This document shows, piece by piece, positions 8,759-17,884 of a DNA stretch of 64,000 nucleotides; position 1 is the first letter of the stretch, and each line of letters starts with the position of its first letter. The stretch is from Calorimonas adulescens (GTDB lineage Bacteria; Bacillota; Thermoanaerobacteria; Thermoanaerobacterales; UBA4877). The translations under genes and the position numbers were made by a program. The notes beneath the pieces were generated by a model, which saw nothing but the letters and a program-made list of their open reading frames with translations, searched no databases and had not been told where the DNA came from. The stretch spans positions 62,001-126,000 of the forward strand of contig NZ_VTPS01000005.1 in assembly GCF_008274215.1 (NCBI RefSeq), read 5' to 3'.

Positions 8759-8766
8759 TTATACAT

Positions 8767-9795
8767 CTAATTTTCTAATACCCACCACATGTTGGTTACT
8801 TCTATCCCTTGATAATAGTGTTTTAATATGTCAATGTATGTATAGCCGTGTTTGGCCAGGCCGTTTGCCCCGTACTGGCTCATGCCCACACCATGTCCGT
8901 AACCTGTAACAACAATCTTGACGGTATCACCATCAAACTTAAAGACAAAATTATTAGAATTCAGACCCATATATGTCTGGAAGTCCCGTCCAGATATTAT
9001 CTTATTGCCCACCTTTATGTCTTTTACTCTGCCTCCTGCCGTGTAGTCAATTATTTTAACTTCCGAAGAAAGCTTATTCTGGTTTATCTTAAGCCCCTGC
9101 ACGTTTCTTTTAAGTATGTTTACAAAATCCCTCCTGGAATACTCCACAGTTGTCTTAAATTTTGGGGCCCCCTCTTCGTAGGGGCTGTCTACACTCCTCA
9201 AGTATGGTATACTGTTTCTCCAGACATCCTCAGAATTCTCCGTCTTGCCTCCTGATATCGCATGAAATACGGGATCTATCAAAAGATCCTCATACATGGC
9301 CACCTCGCCTTTTGTATCCTCAACGGCCCTGGATATCTTATCCCAGTAATAGTCTGTATCCTTACCCCATGTAGATACCATATCACTCTTTTCTGCATAG
9401 GCCTGGCAGTGGGTGAAGTCAGTGCATATATCAGCCCCCTCATGCAGCTCACATCCGGGCCCACCAAACTCTCTAAGCCTTGCCAGGGCATATGTCCTGG
9501 CAGCTACGGCCTGAGCCTTTAATGCTTCCATCTCAAAGGCCGCCGGCATCTCGGCCGCCACCACACCTTTAACATATTCCTCAAATGGTATAGAAACAAT
9601 CTTATTGCTTTTGGTCATATAGACACTTATCATTAGTACCCCACCATCCTTTTGAGCCCCATTACCACCCGCCTCTGTACTATCAGGATCTACATGGTGC
9701 GGCTCCTGTACCTCCACCTTCTCCTCTGTCACACGGCTGCCGCACCCATATGTAAATACAAGGGCTATTATAAGCAAAAAAATAAAGACCCTCAT
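8767..9795 (-). CDS. spoIID: Stage II sporulation protein D (SpoIID)
   Basis: 342 residues: an N-terminal signal/anchor (VFIFLLIIALVFTYGCG), then the SpoIID domain with IPFEEYVKGVVAAEMPA (catalytic Glu in AAEMP), EALKAQAVAARTYAL and the C-terminal GHGVGMSQYGANGLA. It is a lytic transglycosylase of the DMP engulfment complex in the mother-cell membrane. The start has GGAGGAGGAGGGG before the ATG. The next gene is spoIIQ, the usual clostridial pair. Confidence 0.96.
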   Translation of the reverse strand: MRVFIFLLIIALVFTYGCGSRVTEEKVEVQEPHHVDPDSTEAGGNGAQKDGGVLMISVYMTKSNKIVSIPFEEYVKGVVAAEMPAAFEMEALKAQAVAARTYALARLREFGGPGCELHEGADICTDFTHCQAYAEKSDMVSTWGKDTDYYWDKISRAVEDTKGEVAMYEDLLIDPVFHAISGGKTENSEDVWRNSIPYLRSVDSPYEEGAPKFKTTVEYSRRDFVNILKRNVQGLKINQNKLSSEVKIIDYTAGGRVKDIKVGNKIISGRDFQTYMGLNSNNFVFKFDGDTVKIVVTGYGHGVGMSQYGANGLAKHGYTYIDILKHYYQGIEVTNMWWVLEN

Positions 9796-9856
9796 ACCCC
9801 TCCTCCTCCAAATACTATGTATATGAGTCGGGTAAAGAAAGTATGAGGGCCAATTT

Positions 9857-10453
9857 TTAGTTGTGAAGTATAGGCGATAACCTCTTGTATACCAGCAAAG
9901 TAATCAGTGATACTGCCAGTCCTTTTAAGATATTAAATGGAGCTATCCCAAACACCACTAAGGTCTTTACATTCACAATTAAAGAGTTCACCTCACTGCC
10001 CATCTTGACTATAGCATCCATCGGTATCCCCATCATTGTCTGATATAGGGGTAAGAGCACAAAGTAGTTAAAAAGGCATCCCAATACAGTCATAAACAGC
10101 GTACCCAACATCATCGATATTATGGCCACATGCTTTGTCTTATGCTTTCGATACATAACACCGGCTGTAGCTACCAATGCACTCCCAACTAAGAAGTTTG
10201 CCAGTTCTCCCACACCTGCAGTAGTCGTGCCCTTAATAGCTATATGAAGCACATTCTTTATGAGTTCTATAAGTACGCCTACCACAGGCCCCAAAGCAAA
10301 GCTCCCCAATAGTGCAGGCACCTCGCTCAAATCCATCTTTAAAAATGCTGGAAACAAAGGCAGTGGAAATTCAATAAACATAAGTACAGTAGCTATAGCA
10401 GCTAACATACCAGTCTTTACAAGTACTGTTGTCCTTTTATGAACCATTTCCAT
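9857..10453 (-). CDS. ribU: Riboflavin ECF transporter S component RibU
   Basis: 198 residues with about six membrane helices. FIEFPLPLFPAFLKMDLSEV and LGPVVGVLIELIKN are RibU signatures, and the FNILKG region near the C-terminus fits binding of the shared energizing module, whose genes are not here. It imports riboflavin. An FMN riboswitch and terminator precede it. The ATG at 10453 follows AGGAGGGG. Confidence 0.95.
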   Translation of the reverse strand: MEMVHKRTTVLVKTGMLAAIATVLMFIEFPLPLFPAFLKMDLSEVPALLGSFALGPVVGVLIELIKNVLHIAIKGTTTAGVGELANFLVGSALVATAGVMYRKHKTKHVAIISMMLGTLFMTVLGCLFNYFVLLPLYQTMMGIPMDAIVKMGSEVNSLIVNVKTLVVFGIAPFNILKGLAVSLITLLVYKRLSPILHN

Positions 10454-10469
10454 TTAGACCCCTCCTATC

Positions 10470-10503
10470 AAAAAATCCCGAAGGCAATAACCTTCAGGAT
10501 TTT
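10470..10503 (-). terminator. Riboswitch terminator before ribU
   Basis: The minus-strand RNA forms AAATCCTGAAGG / CCTTCGGGATTT (with one G-U pair) around a 6-nt loop, followed by a T run, directly before the ribU ribosome binding site. It is the expression platform of the FMN riboswitch. Confidence 0.92.
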
Positions 10504-10520
10504 AAACCCAACAAAAAAAC

Positions 10521-10625
10521 ACTTCTCCCATCCAGACTATACTGTCGGCTCCGGAGTTTCACCGGATCTGCCTTTCGGCTCGCGGGCTTTACCGCCGGTC
10601 GGGAATTGCACCCTGCCCTGAAGTT
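10521..10625 (-). promoter_or_regulatory. FMN (RFN) riboswitch
   Basis: The minus strand carries the RFN element core: CTTCAGGGCAGGGTG, AATTCCCGACCGGCGGTAA, AGCCCGCGAGC, GATCCGGTGA, ACTCCGGAGCCGACAG and GGATGGGAGAAG. These blocks are near-invariant in FMN aptamers. FMN binding should favour the terminator at 10470-10503 and shut off ribU. Confidence 0.98.
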
Positions 10626-10746
10626 ACTGCCTTCTTATTAAGTTCTGACTATATATTAGCACATATATGTTAAAAAATCAACAGCTTTTTGAGTCAAAGA
10701 TGTTCGCTGAAGAGTGCAACTAAAATTACCAGATTTCTGTATCTCA

Positions 10747-11523
10747 CTATAATACCTCCATTCTATTTTCATATAGCCACCCTGCCGAAATAAACATAAG
10801 GACTGCTATTAATATATAGAATATACCTGGAGTCAATGATATTGAAACGCTACCCGGGTTAAAAACCGAATTCAAAGTAGAAAACCCATAGATCTTCATC
10901 CAGATTGGCGGGAGGATATCCACCGTCCATTCAGACAATTTTTGTGCTATATAGCCTGGCAGTATATATGCTATAAATGCTGCAAGAAACCTGATAAAGG
11001 GTATATCTATAGACCTGTATACAGTGTAGGAAAATATACCGGTAATTATTCCAAACGCGAGAAATCCTGTGCCAAGAAGGTAAAAGCTTATCGAGTCCTT
11101 AAGGATTGCATTCCACAGTTGTCCTGCGTATACAGCCTGCACCTGAGCTACCCTCACGATGAGATCCCTGTTTAATACAGTCAGAAAGCCTGACAGCATC
11201 AACAGGTTATAGATGACAAACTTAACAAACACCAAAAGAAATTTAGCGCCTATCACCATATAGCCGCTAACAGGTAGCGACATAAGGGTGTATATCGTCC
11301 CATGCTTATACTCATCGCCCATTGCAGTAAAGCTGCCTACCACTGCCGCCAGGGCAAATCCAAATACCGGGATAAGCGATACGGCTGTGGGGGCGCCTTC
11401 AGGCCAGGCCGCTACCCTTGTCAAGAGAAAGATATAGAACGCTGCAAGTACAGCTATGGATATGCAAAAGCGATAAATCTCCGTATGATATTCATTTTTT
11501 AGCAGAGAATATAACCTCTTCAT
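10747..11523 (-). CDS. ABC-2 type transporter permease
   Basis: 258 residues with about six hydrophobic segments and the GDEYKHGTIYTLMSLPVSG block typical of ABC-2 permeases (short loop after the second helix). It is the membrane partner of the ATPase encoded just upstream, whose gene overlaps it by 4 bp. The substrate is unknown; YtrA-regulated relatives respond to cell-wall stress. Confidence 0.85.
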   Translation of the reverse strand: MKRLYSLLKNEYHTEIYRFCISIAVLAAFYIFLLTRVAAWPEGAPTAVSLIPVFGFALAAVVGSFTAMGDEYKHGTIYTLMSLPVSGYMVIGAKFLLVFVKFVIYNLLMLSGFLTVLNRDLIVRVAQVQAVYAGQLWNAILKDSISFYLLGTGFLAFGIITGIFSYTVYRSIDIPFIRFLAAFIAYILPGYIAQKLSEWTVDILPPIWMKIYGFSTLNSVFNPGSVSISLTPGIFYILIAVLMFISAGWLYENRMEVL

Positions 11524-12218
11524 TGAAGCACCTCCTTAAAGATATCCTCGATGGATTTTCCCCTCTGGTCTCTCATTTCATCTGCATTGCCAGACATCAT
11601 CACCTCTCCATGGTCCAAGAATATTACCTCGTCAAATATCTTTTCAATCTCGGACACCATATGCGTGGATATAATGATTGAACTTTCGCCTTCTCTGTAA
11701 CCTTCCAGTATCCCGGTGATTATCTTGTCCCGCGAAAGGGGGTCTATACCGCTTAAGGGTTCATCCAAAAGGTATATCTCAGCGTTCCTGGATAGAACAA
11801 GGAGCAGTTTTAGCCTTTCCATCATGCCTCTTGATAGTGAGGTAATCTTATCCTCAGGGTTTAAGGCCATCAGTTTCAAGTAATCTTCTGCTTTATCTCC
11901 ATTGAAGTCATCAAACATTTCTCTGTAAAAGGAGATAGCATCTTTTATTCTCATCCATTTATATAGATGGCTGCCCTCCGGCATAAAAGAGACTATGCCT
12001 TTTGTGGCAAGGCCTGGCCTCTTCCCATCGATCAACACTTCACCCTCCGTAGGTTTTAAAAGACCAGCAATTATCTTTAAGAGGGTAGACTTGCCACTTC
12101 CATTATGTCCTAAAAGTCCAACTATCCTTCCTTTTTCAATATTTAAATCCACGCCCCTCAATGCCCATTTGCTGCTGTATCTCTTCTTGAGATTGACCGC
12201 CTTTAAGAAATCACTCAT
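11520..12218 (-). CDS. ABC transporter ATP-binding protein (YtrB-like)
   Basis: Walker A GLLGHNGSGKSTLLK, Walker B IYLLDEPLSGIDP and H-loop IISTHMV. The signature motif is LSRGM rather than LSGGQ, as in the YtrB/BcrA-like exporter group. A longer frame reaches 12251, but ATG 12218 (MSDFLKAVN) follows GGAGATGGGG and overlaps the GntR stop as ATGAGTGA, so it is the likely start. It energizes the downstream ABC-2 permease. Confidence 0.92.
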   Translation of the reverse strand: MSDFLKAVNLKKRYSSKWALRGVDLNIEKGRIVGLLGHNGSGKSTLLKIIAGLLKPTEGEVLIDGKRPGLATKGIVSFMPEGSHLYKWMRIKDAISFYREMFDDFNGDKAEDYLKLMALNPEDKITSLSRGMMERLKLLLVLSRNAEIYLLDEPLSGIDPLSRDKIITGILEGYREGESSIIISTHMVSEIEKIFDEVIFLDHGEVMMSGNADEMRDQRGKSIEDIFKEVLQ

Positions 12219-12588
12219 TGGTCCCCATCTCCTCTCTGCAATATATTTCAATCATTGAAGCTATTTCCTTATAGGCAAACCCCAGGCCGTTCATCTCTTT
12301 TATAAAGTTTTCAATGAGCTCCCGGGCCATACTGTCTCTTATATTTCTTACACGACCTTCATCCTCTGTAACAAAACTTCCCATCCCCCTCTTCGTATTT
12401 ATCACTCCCTCTCTTTCCAGTTCCTGATATACCCTCTGCATTGTATTGGGGTTTACTGTATATACGATGGCCATATCCCTGACAGATGCCAGTCTTTCCC
12501 CCGGACTAATCTCTCCTTTAGCTATTTTTTTCTTAATATCGTTCATTATCTGCAGATATATAGGATAATGCTCATCCAGACTGTTCAT
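12211..12588 (-). CDS. GntR-family regulator, YtrA subfamily
   Basis: 125 residues: winged helix YPIYLQIMNDIKKKIAKGEI, SVRDMAIVYTVNPNTMQRVYQELEREGVI and the wing TKRGMGSFV, then a short helical dimerization tail in place of the large GntR effector domain. That length and tail define YtrA. It probably represses its own operon through the palindrome over its promoter. It is the first gene of GntR-ATPase-permease. The start follows GGAGGTGAAAC. Confidence 0.92.
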   Translation of the reverse strand: MNSLDEHYPIYLQIMNDIKKKIAKGEISPGERLASVRDMAIVYTVNPNTMQRVYQELEREGVINTKRGMGSFVTEDEGRVRNIRDSMARELIENFIKEMNGLGFAYKEIASMIEIYCREEMGTNE

Positions 12589-12610
12589 GTTTCACCTCCA
12601 ATACTACTGT

Positions 12611-12648
12611 ATTAGTTATATAGTACACTAATGTTACGCATATGTCAA
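12611..12648 (-). promoter_or_regulatory. Promoter and candidate operator of the GntR/ABC operon
   Basis: TTGACA (12643-12648) and TACTAT (12620-12625), 17 bp apart on the minus strand. The inverted repeat ATTAGT-N10-ACTAAT (12611-12632) covers the -10 box and fits autorepression by the GntR protein encoded just downstream. Confidence 0.65.
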
Positions 12649-12803
12649 TCAAAATTTTTATTAAATTCTTCGCTCAGTCATTAGTGATTTATAACCTCCA
12701 AAGACATATTTAAAAATTATTTATCACTCATTATCAGTCTTGGATATATTCAACTTTATTTGCCCTGCAAATTACTGTATAATCTATTCAGAGGTGTATT
12801 TGT

Positions 12804-12911
12804 ATGAATAGGGAAAAGATGTTAAAAAGGATAAAATCCCTGAGAGAGGAAAAGGGGCTCACACGTGAAAAACTGGGAGAGGGTTTTTCAAAGGGGTATA
12901 TAAGCAAGTAA
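12804..12911 (+). pseudogene. Truncated XRE-type helix-turn-helix gene, 35 codons
   Basis: MNREKMLKRIKSLREEKG continues as LTREKLGEGFSKGYISK and then stops. This is the first half of an XRE helix-turn-helix (recognition helix ending GYISK, normally followed by IE). It has a GAGGTG ribosome binding site and a TATAAT at 12778-12783, so it may still be expressed. No homologous continuation was seen in other frames downstream. Read as a remnant; a micro-protein is the alternative. Confidence 0.55.
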
Positions 12912-12967
12912 GTATACTTTATCTGGCAAGATCATACCCCATGCGGGTAATGGAAGGATAGGATGAA

Positions 12968-14116
12968 ATGGCAAAAATAGACCTTATAGCGACAACACTT
13001 TTAGGAGTTGAATCCATTGTAGCAAAAGAGATAAGGAAATTGGGTTATAAAGATGTAACCGTGGAGGACGGCAGGGTAACATTTACCGGGGATGAGATGG
13101 CTATCTGCCGGGCCAACCTGTGGCTGAGGAGTGCCGAGAGAGTCCTTGTAAAGCTGGGAGAATTTAAGGCAGAGACCTTTGACGAACTGTTTGAGGGGAC
13201 AAAGGCCATGCCCTGGGCTGACTGGCTTCCTGTCAATGCCGCCTTCCCGGTAAATGGCTATTCTTTAAGGTCAAAGCTATTCAGCATACCGGACTGCCAG
13301 GCTATTGTCAAAAAGGCCATAGTGGAAAGCATGAAGAAGAGGTACAGGAAGGAGTGGTTCGAGGAGGACGGCCCGCAGTACAAGATACACTTCGGGATAA
13401 TCAAGGACAGGGCCACGCTTATGATAGACACCAGCGGGCCAAGCCTTCACAAGAGGGGATACAGGGAGATCTCCAACGAGGCACCCCTACGCGAGACCTT
13501 AGCCGCTGCCATGATTGAAATAAGCAAGTGGAAGCCGGAAATACCACTATCAGACCCATTCTGCGGTTCGGGGACTATACCCATAGAGGCTGCGCTCATC
13601 GGTACAAATACTGCCCCGGGGATTAACAGAGAGTTTATATCGGAGAAATGGGAACGGCTACCAGAAAGACTGTGGAAGGGTGCAAGGGAGGAGGCCCTGT
13701 CCCTCATGCGGCCGGATTCAAAGCTCAATATTATGGGGTCTGATATAGATGGCCAGTCCGTGAAACTCTCGCGGAGCAATGCCAGAAAGGCTGGCATGGA
13801 AAAATACATCTCTTTTAAACGCATAGATATAAGGGACATATTCCTCAGGGATAAGAACGGATATATCATCTGCAATCCACCCTATGGTGAGAGGATGGGA
13901 GAAAAGGATGAGGTAGAAAATCTATACAGGGATATGGGCATGGTTTTTAAAGACTTTGACGGCTGGTCTTACTTTATACTCAGCGCCCATGAGGAGTTTG
14001 AAAAGCTGTTCGGTCAAAGAGCAGATAAGAAGAGGAAATTGTACAATGGGATGATTAAATGCTACCTCTATCAGTATTATAATAATGAAGAGAGGACACA
14101 ACCAGGCAAGATATAA
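12968..14116 (+). CDS. THUMP-domain class I RNA methyltransferase (RlmL/YpsC-like)
   Basis: 382 residues: a THUMP-containing N-terminal half (about 1-160), then a Rossmann methyltransferase with the SAM site DPFCGSGT (196-203) and the N6-adenine/N2-guanine motif NPPYGER (303-309). It is the bacterial 23S rRNA guanine-N2 methyltransferase type without the second RlmK domain, as in B. subtilis YpsC. The exact base is not known. It is a single gene with its own terminator, preceded by GGAAGGATAGG. Confidence 0.93.
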   Translation: MAKIDLIATTLLGVESIVAKEIRKLGYKDVTVEDGRVTFTGDEMAICRANLWLRSAERVLVKLGEFKAETFDELFEGTKAMPWADWLPVNAAFPVNGYSLRSKLFSIPDCQAIVKKAIVESMKKRYRKEWFEEDGPQYKIHFGIIKDRATLMIDTSGPSLHKRGYREISNEAPLRETLAAAMIEISKWKPEIPLSDPFCGSGTIPIEAALIGTNTAPGINREFISEKWERLPERLWKGAREEALSLMRPDSKLNIMGSDIDGQSVKLSRSNARKAGMEKYISFKRIDIRDIFLRDKNGYIICNPPYGERMGEKDEVENLYRDMGMVFKDFDGWSYFILSAHEEFEKLFGQRADKKRKLYNGMIKCYLYQYYNNEERTQPGKI

Positions 14117-14136
14117 AGCCTGACCGTGTCCTTTTT
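14094..14136 (+). terminator. Terminator of the RNA methyltransferase gene
   Basis: GGACAC and CAGGC on the 5' side pair with GCCTG and GTGTCC on the 3' side, followed by five T. The stop codon (14114-14116) is in the loop. Confidence 0.8.
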
Positions 14137-14137
14137 C

Positions 14138-14791
14138 TTACTTTATAAATTCAACCACCTCATCCAATTGCCTCATCTGCTTGGGCCTTGGTGTCTCTGC
14201 TGGGTATCCTACGGGAATCAAGGCTATAAAATCAAGGTCATCAGGGATATTTAGTATCTTTTCTATCTCCTCTTGAGCCTGGACAGGTCCTGTCATCCAT
14301 ACTGCTCCAAGCCCCATTTGATGAAAGGCAAGGAGCATATAGGCAATTGCCGCTGCTACCGATTGCACCCTCGATGAGGCCATATCTCGCGCCTTTACCA
14401 TCTTTTTAGCCTGTTCGTCAAACTCCATTCTGGACCTCATGAGGCTATCCGCTGTGGATGAATATGCTCCTGCACAGGCTGCTATGAGGCAGGGTGCTGT
14501 GCGGAAAAATGCCGATATCTTATTCCACCTCTCTATGGTGTCACCTATCTCTTTTGCCTCCGGCCAGGCCGCAATAGTATCAGCACTCCTCTGGACAGCA
14601 TCTGCAATCTTATTAATCACATCCCTGTTTTTCACCACATAGAATTTCCACGACTGATGGTTGCCGGCATTCGGGGCATATGTCGCTATATCCAGTGCCC
14701 TTCTTATAAGTTCATCGGGTATATCCCTATCCTCCCATGCCCTTATAGAGCGACGTGATTTTATCAGTTCCTCAAGTTCTGTTAAATCCAT
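14138..14791 (-). CDS. Nitroreductase-family flavoprotein
   Basis: 217 residues: KSRRSIRAWEDRDIPDELI (FMN phosphate contacts) and TYAPNAGNHQSWKFYVV near the N-terminus, LGLGAVWMTG-type segment MGLGAVWMTGP and LIPVGYPAE at the C-terminus. It is an FMN-dependent NAD(P)H oxidoreductase of unknown substrate. A single gene, convergent with the methyltransferase. A second paralogue lies at 62823-63377. Confidence 0.9.
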   Translation of the reverse strand: MDLTELEELIKSRRSIRAWEDRDIPDELIRRALDIATYAPNAGNHQSWKFYVVKNRDVINKIADAVQRSADTIAAWPEAKEIGDTIERWNKISAFFRTAPCLIAACAGAYSSTADSLMRSRMEFDEQAKKMVKARDMASSRVQSVAAAIAYMLLAFHQMGLGAVWMTGPVQAQEEIEKILNIPDDLDFIALIPVGYPAETPRPKQMRQLDEVVEFIK

Positions 14792-15042
14792 GTATGGTCT
14801 CCCTCTCCATTTTTTATATATTATATCACAAAAATAGTAGATTACCCTTTGAATAATCTACATGGCTGATACGTTGGATAAGCTACAACCCAAGCTAAGA
14901 GAGGTAATAGGATTATGCCTTGAAGAAATGAATCTAGAAGAAAGAAAAAATATCCCTGAGTTTGTCGGAATTCAGCAGATAGAGGCTGCAATATGATTAA
15001 TCTGCAGCTATTGATGCAAGAACAACGAAAAATTTACTGATT

Positions 15043-15070
15043 AAAAAGGAGTGAAGATGTCCTCACTCCC
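15043..15070 (-). terminator. Terminator of the fakB-like gene
   Basis: GGAGTGA / TCACTCC pair on the minus strand and are followed by TTTTT. The stop codon (15063-15065) is at the base of the loop. Confidence 0.75.
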
Positions 15071-15905
15071 TTTCAAAGTATATCCCTACTGCATCCGGGC
15101 CAGCGTGGGTGCCTATTACAGCGCCAGCCTGAGACTTTATTATTTCTCCCACACTGAAGTTTTCCTTTATGATTTTCTCCAGTTCATCAGCATCTTCTGG
15201 AGAATTGCTATGGTTTATCCCTATGGTCTTACTGCTAAGGTCTACATTAAAGCTCTTGATATAATCAACAATCCATTTGAAAGCTTTTTTCTTGCCCCTT
15301 ACCCTCTCTATAACCTTGATTTCTCCGTCCTCTATTCCCAAAATAGGCTTTATATTCAGGATATTTCCAACAACAGTCTGTGCTGTAGAGAGCCTACCTC
15401 CCCTGTGCAGGTAGCCAAGGTCACTGAAGACAAGGGCATACTTTATGTTTGCCATCATACGGTGTACCTCGCCTATTATCTCATCCTTTGAAGCACCTTC
15501 TTCTGCCATGCGCGCAGCTTTAAGAACAATAAGCCCCTGGCCAAGCGTGGCGTTTAGTGTGTCTATCACGGTTATATCTGCATCAGGAAACTCACCTTTA
15601 GCAGTTACAGCAGAGTTATAAGTTCCGCTTAACTTCGATGAGAAAAACAGTCCTATAATAGAGTCATATCTATTTATTAGTCCATTAAAAAGCTCCTTAA
15701 AATACCCCGGCGTTACCATACTGGTCGTTGGCATTACCTTTGTATTTGATAAAATCTCATAGAACTCCGCTGAACTTATGTCAACGCCATCCCTGTATGA
15801 CATATCTCCAAAATGGACTGTAAGTGGGGCCACCACTATTTTATATTTGTCTATAACCCATTTGGGAAGGTCTGAACAGCTATCTGTTACAATACATATA
15901 CCCAT
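15063..15905 (-). CDS. DegV family fatty-acid-binding protein (FakB-like)
   Basis: 280 residues: IVTDSCSDLPKW, VAPLTVHFGDMSYRDG and TTSMVTPGYFKELF (Thr/Ser contacts to the fatty acid carboxylate), SSKLSGTYNSA in the middle. DegV proteins present exogenous fatty acids to FakA for phosphorylation. The gene starts 3 bp after the fakA gene, strong support for the FakA-FakB pairing. Confidence 0.93.
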   Translation of the reverse strand: MGICIVTDSCSDLPKWVIDKYKIVVAPLTVHFGDMSYRDGVDISSAEFYEILSNTKVMPTTSMVTPGYFKELFNGLINRYDSIIGLFFSSKLSGTYNSAVTAKGEFPDADITVIDTLNATLGQGLIVLKAARMAEEGASKDEIIGEVHRMMANIKYALVFSDLGYLHRGGRLSTAQTVVGNILNIKPILGIEDGEIKVIERVRGKKKAFKWIVDYIKSFNVDLSSKTIGINHSNSPEDADELEKIIKENFSVGEIIKSQAGAVIGTHAGPDAVGIYFERE

Positions 15906-15908
15906 TGT

Positions 15909-17459
15909 TTAGCTCTCCTTGCATACAATATAGTCGTACAGCGGCTGGCCACCATACTCAAAGGCTATCTCTTCATCGGGAAATTTTTCCTTTATACCAT
16001 CCTGTATCTTTTCATTTCCCCTATCCTTGTAATAAATTGTCACAAGAGATTCATCCCCATCTATCATCCTATCAAGCAAAAGATAGAGCGCCTCTTCATC
16101 CTTTTCGGCCTGGCCCACAATCTCATCCCCAATGATAGCCAGATAGTCCCCCCTTTGCAGGTTAAAACCATTTATCAGTGCGTCCTTCGACGCCGTAGCA
16201 ACACCGCCAACCGTAACGCCTTTCAACGCATCTATCATTTTATTTTCATTGTAGGAAGCATCCATGGCAGGATTGAAAACCGACAGGGCCACCGCTGCTT
16301 CTGATATATTCTTTGTGGGTATTACATATACAGGAGTTTCGCTCAGTTCCTTTACCTTCATGGCAGTCATGATAATATTTTTATTGCCCGGGAATATATA
16401 TACCTCACTGGCATAAAGGCTGTCCACGGCAGACTTCAATTCCTCTACGCTTGGGTTTGACGTTATCCCGCCCTCCACCACAAAGGCATTCTTTATCTTC
16501 CTGTACATATCCACAAAACCTTCGCCCTCTGCCACTATCACAAAACCATGGGGAACCCTTTCACGAAACAGGGTTTCCCTATGCTGTCTTCTCATATTGT
16601 CTATCTTTATATCATAGAGTTCACCAAGACCCTTGGATATATCTATAACCCTTCCTGGCTCATTGGTATGGATATGGACCTTGATTATGCCGCTGCTTCC
16701 CACCACAATCATAGAGTCACCCAATCGTGAAAGCCTGCCCTTAAGATAATCAACCTTGTCTTCACCAGAATTTATTATGAGCTCCGTGCAGTATGTGTAT
16801 TTAATATCCTCATTATAATATTCTGATTTTGTTTCAACAGGCATAACCTGAAAGCCCTCCATCCCTGAGGCCTTCAGCATGCCCTCCAGCATAGCTACAA
16901 GCCCCTCTCCACCTGCATCTACAACATTAGCATCCCTCAATGCTTTCAGCAGGGTTGGAGTTTTAAGGGAAGCCTCTCTCGCCGCTTTTAAAATTCCATT
17001 AAGGAAGGTGTCAAGGTCAGTCTCATGTGACAATGCCTTTGCCCTGGCAGCTATTTCTTTTGCCACCGTGAGCATCGTACCTTCTATGGGTTTATTCACT
17101 GCTTTATATGCCTTTTTCGCAGCACTGTCTATAGAGAGAGCGAGGTCTCTTATCTCAAGCGCCTCTTTGCCCTTACACCCATCAGCAAAGCCCCTAAAGA
17201 GCTGTGATAAAATCACACCCGAGTTACCTCTTGCTCCCATCAACGACCCCAATGCTGCGGATTCTGCCAGAGACGACACATTACCCTCTGCGTTCTTTCT
17301 AACTTCATTCAATGCCCTTTCCAAAGTGGCAAGCATGTTAGAACCTGTATCACCATCAGGTACAGGAAAGACATTTAGCGAGTTTACATAATCTTTTTTC
17401 TGGGATAATCCCATCCATGCCCCTTCCAAAAGTTTCTTGAATTTCCTTGCGTCTATCAA
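15909..17459 (-). CDS. fakA: Fatty acid kinase subunit FakA (DAK2/DhaL domain)
   Basis: 516 residues. The N-terminal DhaL-type kinase domain has FPVPDGDTGSNML (Mg/ADP ligands Asp35, Asp37, Asn41), ARGNSGVILSQLF and GTMLTVAKE; the middle and C-terminal parts follow the FakA layout, with THEVMxxGF-like segments and KVHIHTNEPG. It phosphorylates FakB-bound fatty acids for phospholipid synthesis. It lies between the Gls24 gene and the fakB-like gene, the usual Firmicute order. Confidence 0.94.
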   Translation of the reverse strand: MIDARKFKKLLEGAWMGLSQKKDYVNSLNVFPVPDGDTGSNMLATLERALNEVRKNAEGNVSSLAESAALGSLMGARGNSGVILSQLFRGFADGCKGKEALEIRDLALSIDSAAKKAYKAVNKPIEGTMLTVAKEIAARAKALSHETDLDTFLNGILKAAREASLKTPTLLKALRDANVVDAGGEGLVAMLEGMLKASGMEGFQVMPVETKSEYYNEDIKYTYCTELIINSGEDKVDYLKGRLSRLGDSMIVVGSSGIIKVHIHTNEPGRVIDISKGLGELYDIKIDNMRRQHRETLFRERVPHGFVIVAEGEGFVDMYRKIKNAFVVEGGITSNPSVEELKSAVDSLYASEVYIFPGNKNIIMTAMKVKELSETPVYVIPTKNISEAAVALSVFNPAMDASYNENKMIDALKGVTVGGVATASKDALINGFNLQRGDYLAIIGDEIVGQAEKDEEALYLLLDRMIDGDESLVTIYYKDRGNEKIQDGIKEKFPDEEIAFEYGGQPLYDYIVCKES

Positions 17460-17470
17460 ATGAATCCTCC

Positions 17471-17824
17471 TTATACTCTTATGCCATCAATATTTACAAT
17501 TACCTTATCTACAGTTTCTCCGGTCATTTTCTCAACAGTATATTTGACCCGTTCTATAATGTTGTTGCCAACAGCTATCATATTTACACCATAGTCTACT
17601 GTGATATGGATATTTATCAGCAGTCCCTCTTCTTTCCTTGTAACCTTGACCCCCCTGGCAGGGTTATCCCTTCGAACCAGGCCTGTAATTGTATCCATGG
17701 CTCCCTTGCTTGCCATATTCTTCACGCCATATATATCAGATGCTGCTGCCCCTACTATCTGCTCTATTACCTCATCAGAAATATCAATTTTACCCAGTGA
17801 AGTACTCTGCGGCACATGAAACAC
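17471..17824 (-). CDS. Asp23/Gls24 (YloU-like) family protein
   Basis: 117 residues: GKIDISDEVIEQIVGAAASDIYGV, then MASKGAMDTITGL and DYGVNMIAVGNNIIERVK. This is the Asp23/Gls24 envelope-stress family, nearly always just upstream of the DAK2 gene, as here (11 bp gap). The ATG is preceded by GAGGTG. Molecular role unclear; likely envelope-associated. Confidence 0.93.
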   Translation of the reverse strand: MFHVPQSTSLGKIDISDEVIEQIVGAAASDIYGVKNMASKGAMDTITGLVRRDNPARGVKVTRKEEGLLINIHITVDYGVNMIAVGNNIIERVKYTVEKMTGETVDKVIVNIDGIRV

Positions 17825-17884
17825 CTCCTCGTACCCTTTTTTATATTTTACAATATTCCTATCATAATACTCAAGCTAAAATTA

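Noticed and set aside
14862-14996. 44-codon plus-strand ORF (MADTLDKLQPKLREVIG...) in the gap between the nitroreductase and fakB-like genes
   Set aside because: No ribosome binding site, a stop just upstream in frame, and no family resemblance. Possibly a fragment, but not supported enough to list as a gene.
16879-17391. 170-codon plus-strand open frame opposite fakA
   Set aside because: Antisense shadow of a well-conserved gene, Ser/Ala-rich composition, no ribosome binding site.
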